Source of the DNA: Panagrolaimus kolymaensis
Lineage: Eukaryota > Nematoda > Chromadorea > Rhabditida > Panagrolaimidae
Length of the DNA: 64,000 nucleotides
Direction: 5' to 3'
Assembly: GCA_028622995.1 (NCBI GenBank)
Contig: JAJQJQ010000011.1
Coordinates: forward strand, 4,278,001 to 4,342,000
In this document: positions 47,270 to 59,777 of the stretch, piece after piece
How the letters are laid out: every line of letters begins with the position of its first letter
Numbering within the stretch: the first letter of the stretch is position 1
The notes under the pieces: generated by a model
The model's input: only the letters and a program-made list of their open reading frames with translations
Told to the model about the DNA's origin: nothing
Database searches by the model: none
Program-made: the position numbers and the translations under genes

Positions 47270-49208
47270 CTAACTATTTTTTTGAGGAATCTTGATGGTG
47301 ACGGTCTTTTCTTCGCAGCTAAAAAATATCAAAGTTATTCCATGTATTTAAAGAAACAAAAACTTACTAAGCTGATAAACCTGCTTCACCCAATTCTCTT
47401 CCAATTCCAGACATTTTATAACCACCAAATGGAGCACCAGCGTCGAAAACATTATAACAATTGACCCAAACAGTACCAGCCCGAATATTATTTGCAACAT
47501 GAAGAGCACGATCAATATCTTTGGTAACCACAGCTGCAGCAAGACCATAAATAGTATTATTTGCTTTTTCAATGAGATCCTTTTCAGTATCGAATTTAAT
47601 AATAGACATAACAGGACCAAAGATTTCTTCTTGAGCAATTTTCATGTCATCTTGAACATTCGCAAATACAGTAGGTTGAACATAGTAGCCTTTATCTCCA
47701 TAGCGTTTACCACCAGTAACAAGTTGAGCACCTTCATGTTTTCCAAGATCACAGTATTCAAGAATTTTGTCCATTTGTTTTTCATCAATTTGTGGTCCTT
47801 GATCGGTTGAAAGTTCGAAAGGATTACCAAGTTTTCGATTTTCAGCAACGTGTTTGGCACGCTCAACAAATTCATCATAAATTTTGGCATGAACGAAAGT
47901 ACGAGAACCAGCACAACAGCATTGACCTTGATTGAAGAAAATACCGAATGTCGCTTGATCCACAGCAGATTCAACTAAAAATAAATAATGAAAACTAATC
48001 AATGAAACATCAAAAGCTTACTATCAGCATCTTGGAAGATGATGTTAGGACTTTTTCCACCAAGTTCAAGAGTAACAGTTTTAAGGTTTGAATGAGCTGC
48101 TTCCACCATGACATGACGACCAACTTCTGTGCTGCCCGTAAAAGCAACCTTGCCAATTTTAGGATGAGAAGCAACAGCTCTGCCAGCAGTAAGTCCATAC
48201 CCAGCAATAACATTGACAACACCATCTAAAAAACAATGAGATAAAACACTTTTAAAAAGTTAGGAAGATCACATGCCTGGAAAACCAGCTTCTTTGGTTA
48301 AAGCAGCGACGTGAAGAGCGGAGAGAGGAGTTTGTTCTGCAACTTTCATAACAACCGTGTTACCCATTGCTAATGCTGGACCAAACTTCCATGCTTGCAT
48401 AAGAAGAGGAAAATTCCACTAAAAAACAAAGCTTAAAATTTATTTGAAAATAAAGTTAAAACAAAACATACAGGAATAATTTGTCCAACAACACCGACAG
48501 CTTCTTTACGAGTATAACTGAAATAATTTTCATAATTTTTATTGATGAAATAGAAAAAACGAACCAGAAATAATCACCATTGATAGGTATAGTTCGACCT
48601 TGATTTTTATCAGCCCAGCCTGCATAGTAACGTAAACATGCGATACTCAAAGGAACATCAGCAGCATATGCAACAGCTAAAAAAAATAAGCATGAATAAT
48701 TTCAAAAGAGACTTTAACGTTACATACCATAGGGTTTTCCATTATCAAGAGTTTCTAAACTAGCAAGTAAAGCATGATCACGTTCCATTAAATCGGCAAG
48801 ACGATTAAGAAGTCGACCACGTTGACTAGCATCCGCACGTCTCCAAGGTGAGCCAAGTTTGAAAGCTTCATGAGCAGCATCTACAGCTTTATCCACATCA
48901 GCTTTATCTCCTTCTTGAATTTGAGCAATAGTTTCACCAGTTGCAGGATTGATTGTTGCGAAGGTTTTTCCAGATACAGAATTATGCCATTCGTTGTTGA
49001 TAAAGAGCTAAAACAAGCAAGAACGTATAAAGATGTATGAAAGTTTGCATCATTTTAAGTTGTGATCAAATATTTTCTTTAAAAAATAATAACTAACTTT
49101 TGTATATTGAGGTTCTTTTACCGGAACAGGTGACGCTATAGCATAAGATCGAGTACTTGCAATTACAGCTGCTTTTGGAAGAGATTGTGGAAGAACTTTG
49201 CTGAGCAT
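47270..49208 (-). CDS. alh-1: Mitochondrial aldehyde dehydrogenase (ALDH2/ALDH1 class)
   Basis: Eight exons: 49208-49098, 49007-48728, 48676-48565, 48517-48472, 48418-48277, 48225-48022, 47974-47368, 47318-47270; 516 residues, the usual length for ALDH2. It oxidises aldehydes to acids with NAD+. The N-terminus ([19 protein letters not shown] then R) is a basic, acid-free mitochondrial presequence. Visible hallmarks are [12 protein letters not shown], the cofactor-loop FTGSTEVG, the general-base Glu in LELGGKSPN, the catalytic Cys in [12 protein letters not shown] (middle Cys, about residue 318), EEIFGPV, and the C-terminus [12 protein letters not shown]. All phases agree only if the fifth intron has a GC donor (CCAG then GCATGT). 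The symbol is by analogy with the C. elegans ALDH2-type gene. Confidence 0.95.
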
Positions 49209-49210
49209 TG

Positions 49211-49213
49211 CCT
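49211..49213 (-). promoter_or_regulatory. Probable spliced-leader acceptor of aldehyde dehydrogenase gene
   Basis: A T-rich acceptor (TTTTTTAG, AG at 49213-49212) lies only 3 bases before the ATG. Such spacing suits trans-splicing of a spliced leader, though a cis-spliced leader exon is possible. Confidence 0.5.
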
Positions 49214-51544
49214 AAAAAATTATCTTTATTAAAGTTAACTGAAAACAAAAACAAAGAAAAAGAAGAAAATGAAGCACGAAAAAATGTAAGAGTCTCATTG
49301 TTTAAACTAAGTATTTATTTCAAATAGAAGCACATTTTTAACCTCTTTTCTTTACTTAAAGCACATGGCAAACATGAGAAAGAGCAAAAGTCGGACAAAC
49401 ACTATAAGAAAAGAAGAAAAAAAGAATCACAGCATAAGAGTTGTCCAATAATTTTGATAAAAAAAAAGTCTTGAAAGGCTGTGTCGGTTTGGTTGTATTC
49501 GCATAGAGCTATGAAAAGCGTGTGATTGTGATCTATAGGCTCAAAGATTCAAAGTACGTTCAAAAATGGGGAAAATGCTTTTATCATCATTAGCTTTATA
49601 AAAAAATGTATGTTCTAATTTATGAAAGTCATTGTTGTAAATAAAAGCAAAAGAAATATACCATCGAAAATTTTTAGGTTCCATTTTGTTGCAAGAAAAT
49701 GTGAAAATAAAACGCAAATTATTTTTTACAATTAAACAAAGATGGAATGGAATGGAATGAACGATAGAGATGAATGAGAGCTCAAAAAACAGTTCAAAAT
49801 AAATCTAAATGATTTGAAGTCCAAAGCACGCAAATTTTGCAAAGTTAGCAAAGACTAATGATTGTAATGTTAAAAAAGAAAGCCAAGAGAATGGTTTGAA
49901 GAAAATAGAGTAAACAAAGTGTAAAAATTTAAATAAATTATTTTTGAAGTTTATCAAAGCTTTGAAAACGTTATTGCAAACTTTTTTTTTCCATTGGCGA
50001 AGAGCGAGTGCTGGCGCGGTTTCGGCGGCCTAAAATAAAGAGAAGAAGATAACATTCATTTTCTTTAGTCTACTGTACGAATATGTTATAAATACAAAAA
50101 TCAATCTTTGCAGTTATATATATTTTGAATTTTATAATAATTCTGCAAAATACTTTTAAATATTTTTATAAAACTTATGAAAACTCAAAAATCAAAATTT
50201 TAGAAAGTTTTCCATTTTTATACCCAAACTTTTGGAGTCATTGATAGAAGGAAAGAATGCACGAGACAAAGGAAAGACTATGCATTAAAAATTGTTTTAA
50301 AATGAGTTATAAAGGAAAATAAAAAAATTTATGGCCTCAAGATTTTACAAACTGATTACAACTCTTTTTAAACCATTCCGGTTTTGAAAAAATAAAATGT
50401 TTGACATGTCTTAAATTTTGCTCAGCAAGGAAATAACAACGATTATCACCATTTATAAAATCGATAAATGATTAAATGAATTGTAAACTATTTAGAAACG
50501 CTTATAAGAAAAAAAACATAGCAAAAACAATCCATCGTATATAATATCGAGCAATTATCAAATATGAATCAGATTTTGCGGTTTAATAATCTACAAAATC
50601 CTGTAAACTTAGGCTGTAATTTGAATTTGTAGGAAAAATGAAGCAGAAAGCAGTCAAAAAAAAAACTATGACCACTTTCTAAAAAAATCTCGTGATAGGT
50701 TGCTTTTTTATTTTGTATTTATGATTTTACCTTTACTTAATTATTATGTTATAAATTTTTTTTATAAACATACTTTTTGATTATGTTGAATTCTAAAGTA
50801 ACGGTGAAAAGTAAAATGAGTGAAAGTTTGCAACAGCAAAATAAAATTTGTTGCGTTTTCTTTATTTTACTATTAAAAATTCGGCTACACTCTTTTTCAA
50901 AAAAAGCAAACAACAAAAAGTCTAAAGTACATAAATTGTGGTTTCAAAAGCATATCATTTCATTTTGAAAGAGATTCTTCTATAAAAACCTTTAAATAAG
51001 ACCTGATTAAAAAAAGTATGAGAGAACATTCCATTTTTTTCCTCAAGGTTTTTTCATGGAAAAGTATCATGTCATAATTTTTTTGTCGTCGTCTGCTTTT
51101 TTTAAAATTTTTTTTTCAATCAATAATATTTATATTTTGAAAGGATTTCTCTTTCTTCATTCCTTTCTTCCTCTCCCAGCCACCCATTCAGTTAGTCATC
51201 CAGCCAGCTGATGTTTATGTTTTTTTATTTATTTCAAACCTCGCAGTCTCTGTGTTTTTTTGTTGTTGCGCAACTTTGTATTTCTTCAATTTTTTATTAA
51301 AACATTTCAACCTTTTTTTGTTTATTATTTCTTACACGTGTAGTAAATAAGGAAAGAATGATTGAGCTCAAACAAGCAGCAAAAGAGACAAGAAAAAAAG
51401 AAGAAGAAACAAGCAAATATCGCTGTTGCTATACAAACTTTTTGTTTGTTTGAAAGTCTTTTTTGTTGCTTTTACATTCTTCCTCATTTTTGTACTTTTC
51501 TTTATATTTTTCTGACTCAATAGTTTCACCAACCAAAGAAAAAA
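49214..51544. other. Divergent intergenic region
   Basis: About 2.3 kb between the dehydrogenase (-) and the beta-lactamase-fold gene (+). A GC-rich block at 49995-50031 stands out (see findings). No gene supported. Confidence 0.45.
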
Positions 51545-53321
51545 ATGATCCACGATTTTAGTGACGACGGGTTTATTGAAGATATCAGTGAAATTGAAAT
51601 GAAACTCACACAGTTTTTGATTAAATTAACTATTATTTTTGCTTTAATTGCCGCTGCAATTCAATATGTTCGAAAGAAACGAATTCCAGATAATTTAGTA
51701 TTTATTAATGGATTTGTTACACCCGAATTTGAAAATGTTAAAGAAGTTTTCAGGTTTTTTTTTTGCTCAATTTTGCGGGACTTCACAAAATTTATGTCAT
51801 ATTTTTAGAGAAAATTTTGCTAAAAATTGGGAAAGAGATGGCGCTGCTTTAGCGGTATATTATAAAGGTAAACCCGTAATTGATCTTTGGGGTGGTTATG
51901 CTGATCTTGCGTCTGAAAGAAAATGGAAGGAAGACACTTTGAGTATTGCATTTTCTTCAACAAAAGTAAATATAATTTTATTTTTATTTTTTAAAGTTAG
52001 ATAATTTATAGGCGATGGGAGCAGTATGCATTGCTCTTTTAGCGGATCGAGGACATTTAAAATTCGAGCAAAAACTTGTTGATTTTTGGCCCGAATTTGG
52101 AAAGCATGGCAAAGATACAATTACAGTGGAAATGATTATGGCACATACTGTAAATTTTATTTTTAGTTATGAGTCTTTTTACAGATAACCGTTTCAGGCA
52201 GGCTTAGCACATCTTGATGAACCCATAACTTATGAAGATGCATTAAATCATAAAAGAATAGCAGAAATAATCGAAAATCAAACACCACATTGGACCCCCG
52301 GCGAAAAGACAGGCTACCATGCAGTTGCATATGGATGGATTTTGGATCAAGTACATATTTTATTATAGGTTAATTGTAATCCATTTGATTGGTTAATTTT
52401 AGATTATTAGAAGAGCCGATCCTAAAAAACGTTCAATTGGTACATATTTCCGTGAAGAAATTGCAATTCCATATGGTATTAATAATCACAGAGCTAAAGT
52501 CGATATAATTTCAAAATTGAATTTTTTAGATATTGATTTTTACATTGGTTTACCTCTTGAACTTGCCCATCGTGTAGCAAGGTTAAGCCGAACAACCCTA
52601 TGGCATCGATTTGATGAATTCTTGACAAATCCTCGCTCAATAAACTTTGTGCATGTAATAAATGATATGATCAATAAGGGATTTCTATATAAAATGGGAA
52701 CAAATCCAACATGGTTGCAATCTATTTTTGTAAGCTTTATATTTTTTTAAAGAAAACAATTAAAAATAATTAAAAATATTTTCTGAAACCCTAACTTATA
52801 GTTTTAACGATTAAACTTTTACCATTAGAAAAATAAATTATTTTTTCTTTTTCAGAAAATGACTTTGAATAATCCCGATCTTTACATTCTTGAACAACCA
52901 GCAGCTTTAGGAATTGGAACAGCGAGAGCTATGGCAAAACTTTTTGATTTGTTGATGAAAGGAAAAATAGTGAGCCCAGAAATGGTTAAAAGATTATCGA
53001 TTCCATTTAAATGCGAATACGATATTGTGACGGGTATTACAGTTCCTCGAGGACATGGTCTTACATATGATGCTGAAACCAGAGGAAATGTAAAAAGATT
53101 TTTTTATTTACATTATTTTAAGATAATTTTTTTAGGAAACCTTTATGTTGATTGGCCATGCAGGATTGGGTGGACAAAATGTTCGATATGATGTTGATAA
53201 TCAATTATCCGTGGGTTATCTAAGTAATGGGCTTAAAAATGGTTTTGGAAATTCTGCAAGAACTTATATGCCTTTAAAAAATGCAATTTATGATTCGGTT
53301 ATGAAACTCAGGAAAAATTAA
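51545..53321 (+). CDS. Membrane-anchored beta-lactamase-fold (LACT-type) protein
   Basis: Seven exons: 51545-51753, 51809-51965, 52012-52149, 52198-52350, 52403-52729, 52856-53089, 53136-53321; 467 residues. A transmembrane helix near residues 21-43 (FLIKLTIIFALIAAAIQYV) precedes the catalytic fold. The serine beta-lactamase/PBP motifs are readable: S-x-x-K as SSTK at the end of exon 2, a Tyr motif region GYHAVAYGW in exon 4, and the third motif H-A-G in IGHAGLGGQ (in place of KTG/HTG). The WGGYAD segment is also typical. Nematodes carry several such LACT proteins, homologous to bacterial class C enzymes and vertebrate LACTB; they are probably hydrolases with unknown substrates, not antibiotic resistance factors. 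The topology suggests a short cytosolic N-terminus with the enzyme on the other side. Confidence 0.9.
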
Positions 53322-53451
53322 TAATTGCAATTTTTAGTTTTTAATTTTAAAGATTGCCGGTAAAGTGAATTGATACTCGGTTTTTGCATTTTTTTTACAA
53401 TTGTTTCATCAGCTTTTTTAGTTTTTTTTAATGATTTAATACAAAATGAAA

Positions 53452-53457
53452 AATAAA
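53452..53457 (+). terminator. Candidate polyadenylation signal of beta-lactamase-fold gene
   Basis: AATAAA about 130 bases after the stop codon in AT-rich sequence. Confidence 0.35.
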
Positions 53458-56400
53458 AATAATGTTTTATGATACATAGATCGAAAATTTGAAGTTTCTA
53501 AAAATAGAAAAGTACTGTAATTGATAAAGCTTTTGCATCACATGTGTCGATTCACAGCTGATAAATTAGGGAATAAATAAATCCCTTATCTTTTTTCCTC
53601 AAATCACTTGATGGAATTTTTCCGAATAATAAAATTACAGTATTCTTCCATTTCCCCTTCTCTATGTGACGGGAAGTTAACTCTAGACACGAAGAAATAC
53701 CTCAGCGATATTAAAAGTTTCACGCAGAGGTGATCAATTCATGTCTGAGTCAACAGCCATCAGCTGATTCAAGAAGAATTAGAAGAAGGAAAAAATCTGT
53801 CTAAAAGAAATATATTTTTTTTGTTAAAAAGAAAAAACACGTCATCTTTCAAATGAAAAAAAGGCAAATATATATTCTAATACGCAGAAAGAATAGTAAC
53901 AAAAAAAAGAGAAAGTGAAGGGCAAGGATCAATTCGATATAGAAAACTTTTTTGGTAAAAATCAAATTGAATGTCAATGTTAGTTCTCAAAAAAAATATT
54001 TAAGGAATGGCGAGAAAAAAACTGCATTCTATAAAGAAAATTAAAAAATTCTAGAAAAAATTTAGGCCGGATTTTCTTTCAAAAATGCCTAAAAAATAAT
54101 AAAATGAAGGGCAGAAACTGTTGTCAATGGCAGACAACAACATCAAAGGAAAGATATTTAGAAAAATTCATTGTTTTCCTTATAAAAAATGTCTCGTAAT
54201 GGTTTTACGAGGAGCAACCGACATCAACTACCACACTGCTGCAACAGCAACCAGCCTATAGAGAAAATTGAAAAAAACTAGACGAGACCCAATAATGAAG
54301 AGGAAGAATGTGTTGTTGTCTGGGCTCTCGTACACGCCCATTCAACATCGATCTTTTTTTCATTTTCATTTTCTTTTCTAAAATAAAAAAGAAAGAAAAA
54401 GCTTTAAAAATAGAGAAGATTGATTGAAATTTTTTTTCTTCAAAAAATCGCAGTTATTTTTTTTGCACCAGACATTTTTTATTGTTGGTATTTGTTGACT
54501 CTGTTTTACGTCATCACCTTTACTAATCACTTTTTTTTCGAGAGCAAAGAGAAAAAGAATTAAGCGTCATTTTTATTTTGGGAAAGAAGGATTTTACAAA
54601 ACTGATGTTCGTTTTGGTGGTTTTCATAGACAGTGTTAATTTTTGTTTTACTAGAAAAAAAGTTGCAAAGCCGAGTTAAAATAAAATTAATAGCAGAATT
54701 TATTTAAGAAGATTTTAAATCAAAAACCAAAGATGATATGAATTAAAAAAGCAGACTACTTTTAATGGATTCCTAAAAAAATTAAAATATTAAAAAAAAT
54801 TTCAGAATTTGCGAGAGACAATAAACTTTCTTAAAAAGATGATTGTTTTCAAAGGAAAGCTACATTTTAAAATGTTGAAATAACGTACAAGCACTTTGCA
54901 GAATAATAATCGTATTAAATAAATGTTAAAATATTCAAACTGTCTTTTGAGAAAAAAACGGATTTAGATAAATGTCATGAAAAAAAATTTACGGTAAAAT
55001 ATGATTTCCAAATTATTATAAAATGGTAACTTTTTTTACATTAATAACATCGAAAGAATAATCAAAAAAGACGGAAAACCTTCATAAGTTAATGTTATAA
55101 AAATTTTAAAATTATTTTAATTTATCTCCTAAATTTTTGTCTTGAACTTTTATGCGGAAATTATTTTTTCTAGATAAATTCTATCATTTTATATTTTTGT
55201 CAAAAACAAATTTATTATTAAATTTTTAATTTCATAGGCTCGTAAATTACGCTTTTATTTTTTGATTCTAAACTACCGGGTTTACTCACGTGAAGTCCGA
55301 TTTCTATATGAATGGATATATTAAATTGACACATACGTTTTCCAAAAACTATCCATTTGATTAATTTAATAAATACTACAATGATTTTATTACTTTTCGA
55401 TGATGTATGTGAATACAGTACAAAAGCAAAATCTCAAAATAAACTCAACGCCACTTAAATACAACAAAATCATAGCAGCTGAATTTTATAACACTTTTCT
55501 AAAGAAATGAGAATGAGAGGCTTTTCAATATATTTAAAAGTATGAGAAGTGAGACAGACGTTTTTTATTCGCATCTCTTTTTCAACTTCAGAGTTTTTTT
55601 TGTTGGTTGGTTGAGCGGTGTCACGACTGCCTTCGCCCTTAAATAAATGCAAAAGGTTTTTTTTGTTTCTCGCCGCTCATTGACGACGAGACATGACTTA
55701 AAAAATATTTTGAAATATCGCTTAAAATGGAAGAAAAAAAGAACGCAGCAGAATTTTTTTTCTTCCTCCATTTGATGGTCTAAAAAAATTCACCAGCAAC
55801 AACCCGCAGCTATTTTTATTTTACGTTCGTTTTTTATTTGTTTGTAACTTCACTTCTTTCTTTTTTTACACTTGAAAGTTGTTGAAGGCCTTGAAAAGGG
55901 ATGGAAGACAAAAAATGACTGCAACGGTTTTAAAGAGAGACACCGAGAGGGACAAACCAAAAAAATAAAAGAGAGAGGGATAGATATTTATCAATATACC
56001 ATTGCTGCACTTTGGTCTTTGTTTTGTGATTGGTAAAAGGGAAAAAAGACGTAAAAATGCAAACAAACAAACTGTTGTCCTCTCTTCAAGTTTAAAATGT
56101 TCAAAAAAAATTAACAGGAGTCAAGTTTTTATGGTTTAAAAACTAATGAAATTCTGCAATATAAATGAGCATAAAGTCTGATGCTTAAATTAGCAGAGAA
56201 AAATGGAATTAGAAAAAAAACCGAAAGTTATAAAACGTGTAATTATTAATAAATTATAAAACATTCATTAAACGATTGGAGTCGCTAAACTTTTTGAAAC
56301 AAATATATTAGTTTCAGCTGAGTCAAAGAAAAAATAATGAAAATTCGCCTTAACTTTGAAAGGGAAAAGTTCACGAGAAATAACCTTAAAATCAGCTGAT

Positions 56401-57633
56401 TTGTTTTCATCTTGCAGCTATTTTTAAATGTTATGTAAAAACCATAAAAACAAGAGAAAGCAAAAAACAAAACACTCGCTTTCGTAAGTTGAAGAAAAAA
56501 AATTTCTTGAGTCATTAGAACTTCCGGATAAACATCTCCATCAATAAACTTTTTAGAACTTTAAAGAAAAAATGTATGAAAGTATTTTCTTAGAAATGGC
56601 CGCAGAAATATTTCATAATAATTGATTAATAACCACATTTTTTATGTTTTTACTATTAAACAATATTGAGCATACAGTAGTGGGGCTTTCTTTCCTCCTT
56701 TGTTGTCTCCCATCATGTTTCAAATTTTTTATTGTCTGATTGATTGTTTTACATTTTTTTGTGATTTCAAAACTTTTATTGCATAATTTTGTATATTATC
56801 GACGTGTTGCTTTTTAGAGTCGGCTTTTTTTCCCTGTTTTTTTTTTGTCTGTAAAAAACCATTACTTCGAGGCAGACAAAACATTTTGCAAAAAAATAAA
56901 AAACCAAAAAAGCGCTGAACACAAAAAAAAAAATAAATAAGTGGACAAGACAGATCCGGTCAGACTTTTTGATTCCATAATTTTTATGTGTATATATATA
57001 TATATTACGTGCGTTTAATAAACGTAAAAGTAAAATGATCTTTGGTTACTTCTGTTTCCAAGCTTGTTTATTTATGTGCCATTAACAAAAAAAAGTACAA
57101 CAAAAAGAACAGTTTCTTTTGCTCTCTCAAAAAAGAGAAAGAAAATTATTTTATAAAATTAAAAAGGAAAAAAATTGATTGCAGGTGAATTATTTAACCT
57201 AAAATGAAATGAAAGAATAAAGAAAGGAAAATAACAAAATTTACTTTACTTATTTCTGTTTAATATAAGAAGAAAATAATGAAACGAAAAAACACACTTT
57301 TTGTTTTTGGTGACGACGACGGTGGAAAAAAAAGTGGTGGTGGTGTTAGTTACGCCAGCCACAAACAACATCGACTTGCGCGCTTACTTACTTATTTTTT
57401 TTTCTCCCTCGTGGCATACGGGGCTTCCTACCTCTATTTTTTATTGGCACCTCCAAACAACTCACGGACATTTTTATTTACGAGTCACATAACTAACTAT
57501 TTTAATTTTTGAGGTAGATAGCGGAAGTGCTACTTTTCGTTTGATCATTTAAAAAAAGGCTGTTGGTGGCTTATATAATTTAAAAAACCTCCTAGTTTTT
57601 TAAACTTTTCAAAATTTGCTTTAAAATGCTCCA
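53458..57633. other. Long intergenic region, no gene supported
   Basis: About 4.2 kb, AT-rich with homopolymers and a TA microsatellite at ~56991-57006. No exon chain or RNA gene recognised. Confidence 0.45.
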
Positions 57634-58989
57634 ATGAACAATGATAAAAGTTTTTCATCGGGAAAGTTATATTATTCAATTCCTCGACCACAAAATAGAA
57701 TTACTGGTGAATCAAATTTCCATTATGAAATGTTTCATTTTTCTTTGTCTTTATAGAATCGCGTGAACATTCATTATTTTCCAAAACGTTGCCAGCTTCA
57801 AAAAGTGATGAAGCGAAATCATTAAAGGAACTTCTAGATAAACAACAAGCTGCCATAGCGAAAGCTAATTCACAACCATCTTTATTGGAATTAATTGAAG
57901 AAAGCAAGGTTAGAAATTTGTTTCTATTTTTGAGTTTGAGAAATTTTATAGTTTTGTATTGAATGCTTCGTTTTTTAATGAGAAAATAGAGTGAAAGAAA
58001 GTTAGTTTTTGTACTATGAAACCATACAAAATTGTTTTAATTTGGTTTTCACGCTTTTTTAAACTTTGAAATTTGAACTTTTAATAAATTCTTTTAGCTT
58101 CTCGAATTTTTCTGAAAGCTAATAATTTTTTTAGGCTAAATCAGCTTCACGAGCTCGAGATAGACTCATAATCGATTTAGAACTTTTACTTCAAAAACAG
58201 CAAGTTCTCCTACAAATTGATCGACTTGAATTTTCAACTAATAAAACTACGATAACCATCGAAGAATTTTTAAATATTCTTCAAACTTATGGTGTTTATG
58301 AAATTCTTAAACCTTGTTTAACTCAAATTAAAAGCGCTTTGCGAACAGCTGAAGGATTAATTGAGTTAGGGTTTTTAAAATTCAATTTATATTCGTAAAA
58401 ACAATTATCACAATTGCAGCTTTAAAGCTTTCATTGCCTGTTTGAGAAAGGCACAAGCTGTTCCTCGATTTGTGATACCTAAACCTCGTGTCTTGACACC
58501 ATTGACACTTCCTTGGAAACTGCCGTCTTTGCCTGTAAATAATTAATACCTAATTTTTTATTATGAAATCTTGAATTAAATATTTTTAGCCAATATACGG
58601 GACACAAACTTCAAAAGTTGACCGATGGTCAGAAAAGGAGTGGGAAGATTATTGTAAGTTTATATTTTTTTTAAACTTGTTGTTTTGAATAAGAGTAGTT
58701 TTGAGAAGCATTCGAGATTCATTAAAAATGCAACAAAATTTTTAATATTAAAATAATTTCTAACAAAAAAGCTTCCAAATTTTCTTAATCTTGCAAAGTT
58801 TATTGTTTCAAATTTTTTACACTCCAGATGATTTTTCAATCTCTAATAACATTTTTTTTGACAATGGAATCACAAATCTTTTATTTCTTTTTATTGTATC
58901 AATAATTTGATTTTGCAGATTTCAACGAAAGTAAAAAAGATGATGATAAATTTGAAGATGATGATGAGGATGATGAAGAAAAAAAGTGA
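57634..58989 (+). CDS. Unrecognised helical protein with acidic C-terminus
   Basis: Six exons: 57634-57706, 57757-57908, 58135-58364, 58420-58534, 58590-58653, 58919-58989; all phases agree, giving 234 residues. I chose the ATG at 57634; the earlier ATG at 57626 is followed at once by a stop. After a short polar start the middle is mostly helical, with charged and Leu-rich stretches (RLIIDLELLLQKQQVLLQID). A Pro-rich segment follows (VLTPLTLPWKLPSLP), then RWSEKEWEDYYFNE and a run of Asp/Glu/Lys. There is no signal peptide or membrane span, so it is probably cytosolic or nuclear. No family recognised. The exon chain is strong; the function is unknown. Confidence 0.75.
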
Positions 58990-59777
58990 AGAATTTTTTG
59001 CTAAAAAAATGAATGTCACGTCGATAAATTTCAAATTCGACAAATTGTTAATGTCCCAGCTGATTTACCTTTTTGCAAAGAAAAAAAAAGAAGAATCAAA
59101 TTTCACATTTGTTTTTTTTAAATTGCGTCAAAACGTCAAAACTTTTCTTACCTCATTTTGAAGGAATGAAGAAGTATAATGTCGAGAAAAAAGTTAGGTA
59201 TTAATCATTTTTTTTCATCTTCCTTTTTTCCTTGACAAGACAGTCGTGGAGAAATATAAAAAAGTGTTAAATGTAAACCAACTGACTGATTTATGCTTTT
59301 TTGCTTTTGCGTTGCTGTTGCTGCTGCGTGGGGGAGGCCTTCATTGATGGATGAAGGAAATGTCAAGGAAGGAAGTTCTTTGCTCGCTTTTGCTCAAGCA
59401 ATAACGACAACGGCAAAAACTAAATCATCATTCAAACATTTTTTTACTCCTTTGACCTTAACTGTTTCCAGATTTTCTAATATTTTTTTAATGAAAAGCT
59501 GCGTTTTTTGTGGCAAAAATCATAAAACTTTAACTTTTAAACAACCAGCTGGAATCAAGTCGATGCATGTCTAAGACCCACGATTAACTTTTCCCTTTCT
59601 TTTTTTACTTCAAAAACATTTTTTGATAAATGCGCTGTTTTGATTTTCGATTGACAAATTGATTGAAAATAATGCAACAAAGGATAAAAAACTTTTTTCT
59701 CTTTGAATGTATTTGTTCTTCCCCTTTCCTTTGAGTTCACACTTCCGGGATTTAATTTCTACCATGAAATTTTAGAA
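58990..59777. other. Intergenic between two + strand genes
   Basis: 788 bp. A frame at 59293-59574 begins with a hydrophobic stretch but has nothing else to support it. A 788-bp gap is long for a nematode operon. Confidence 0.4.

Noticed and set aside
57279..57512. Frame with Gly/Lys start and hydrophobic middle upstream of the 57.6-kb gene
   Set aside because: No junction to the downstream exons in phase and no family resemblance.
59293..59574. 93-residue frame starting with a signal-peptide-like stretch
   Set aside because: Alone, with Ala/Thr-rich simple sequence after the hydrophobic start; could be real but nothing else supports it.
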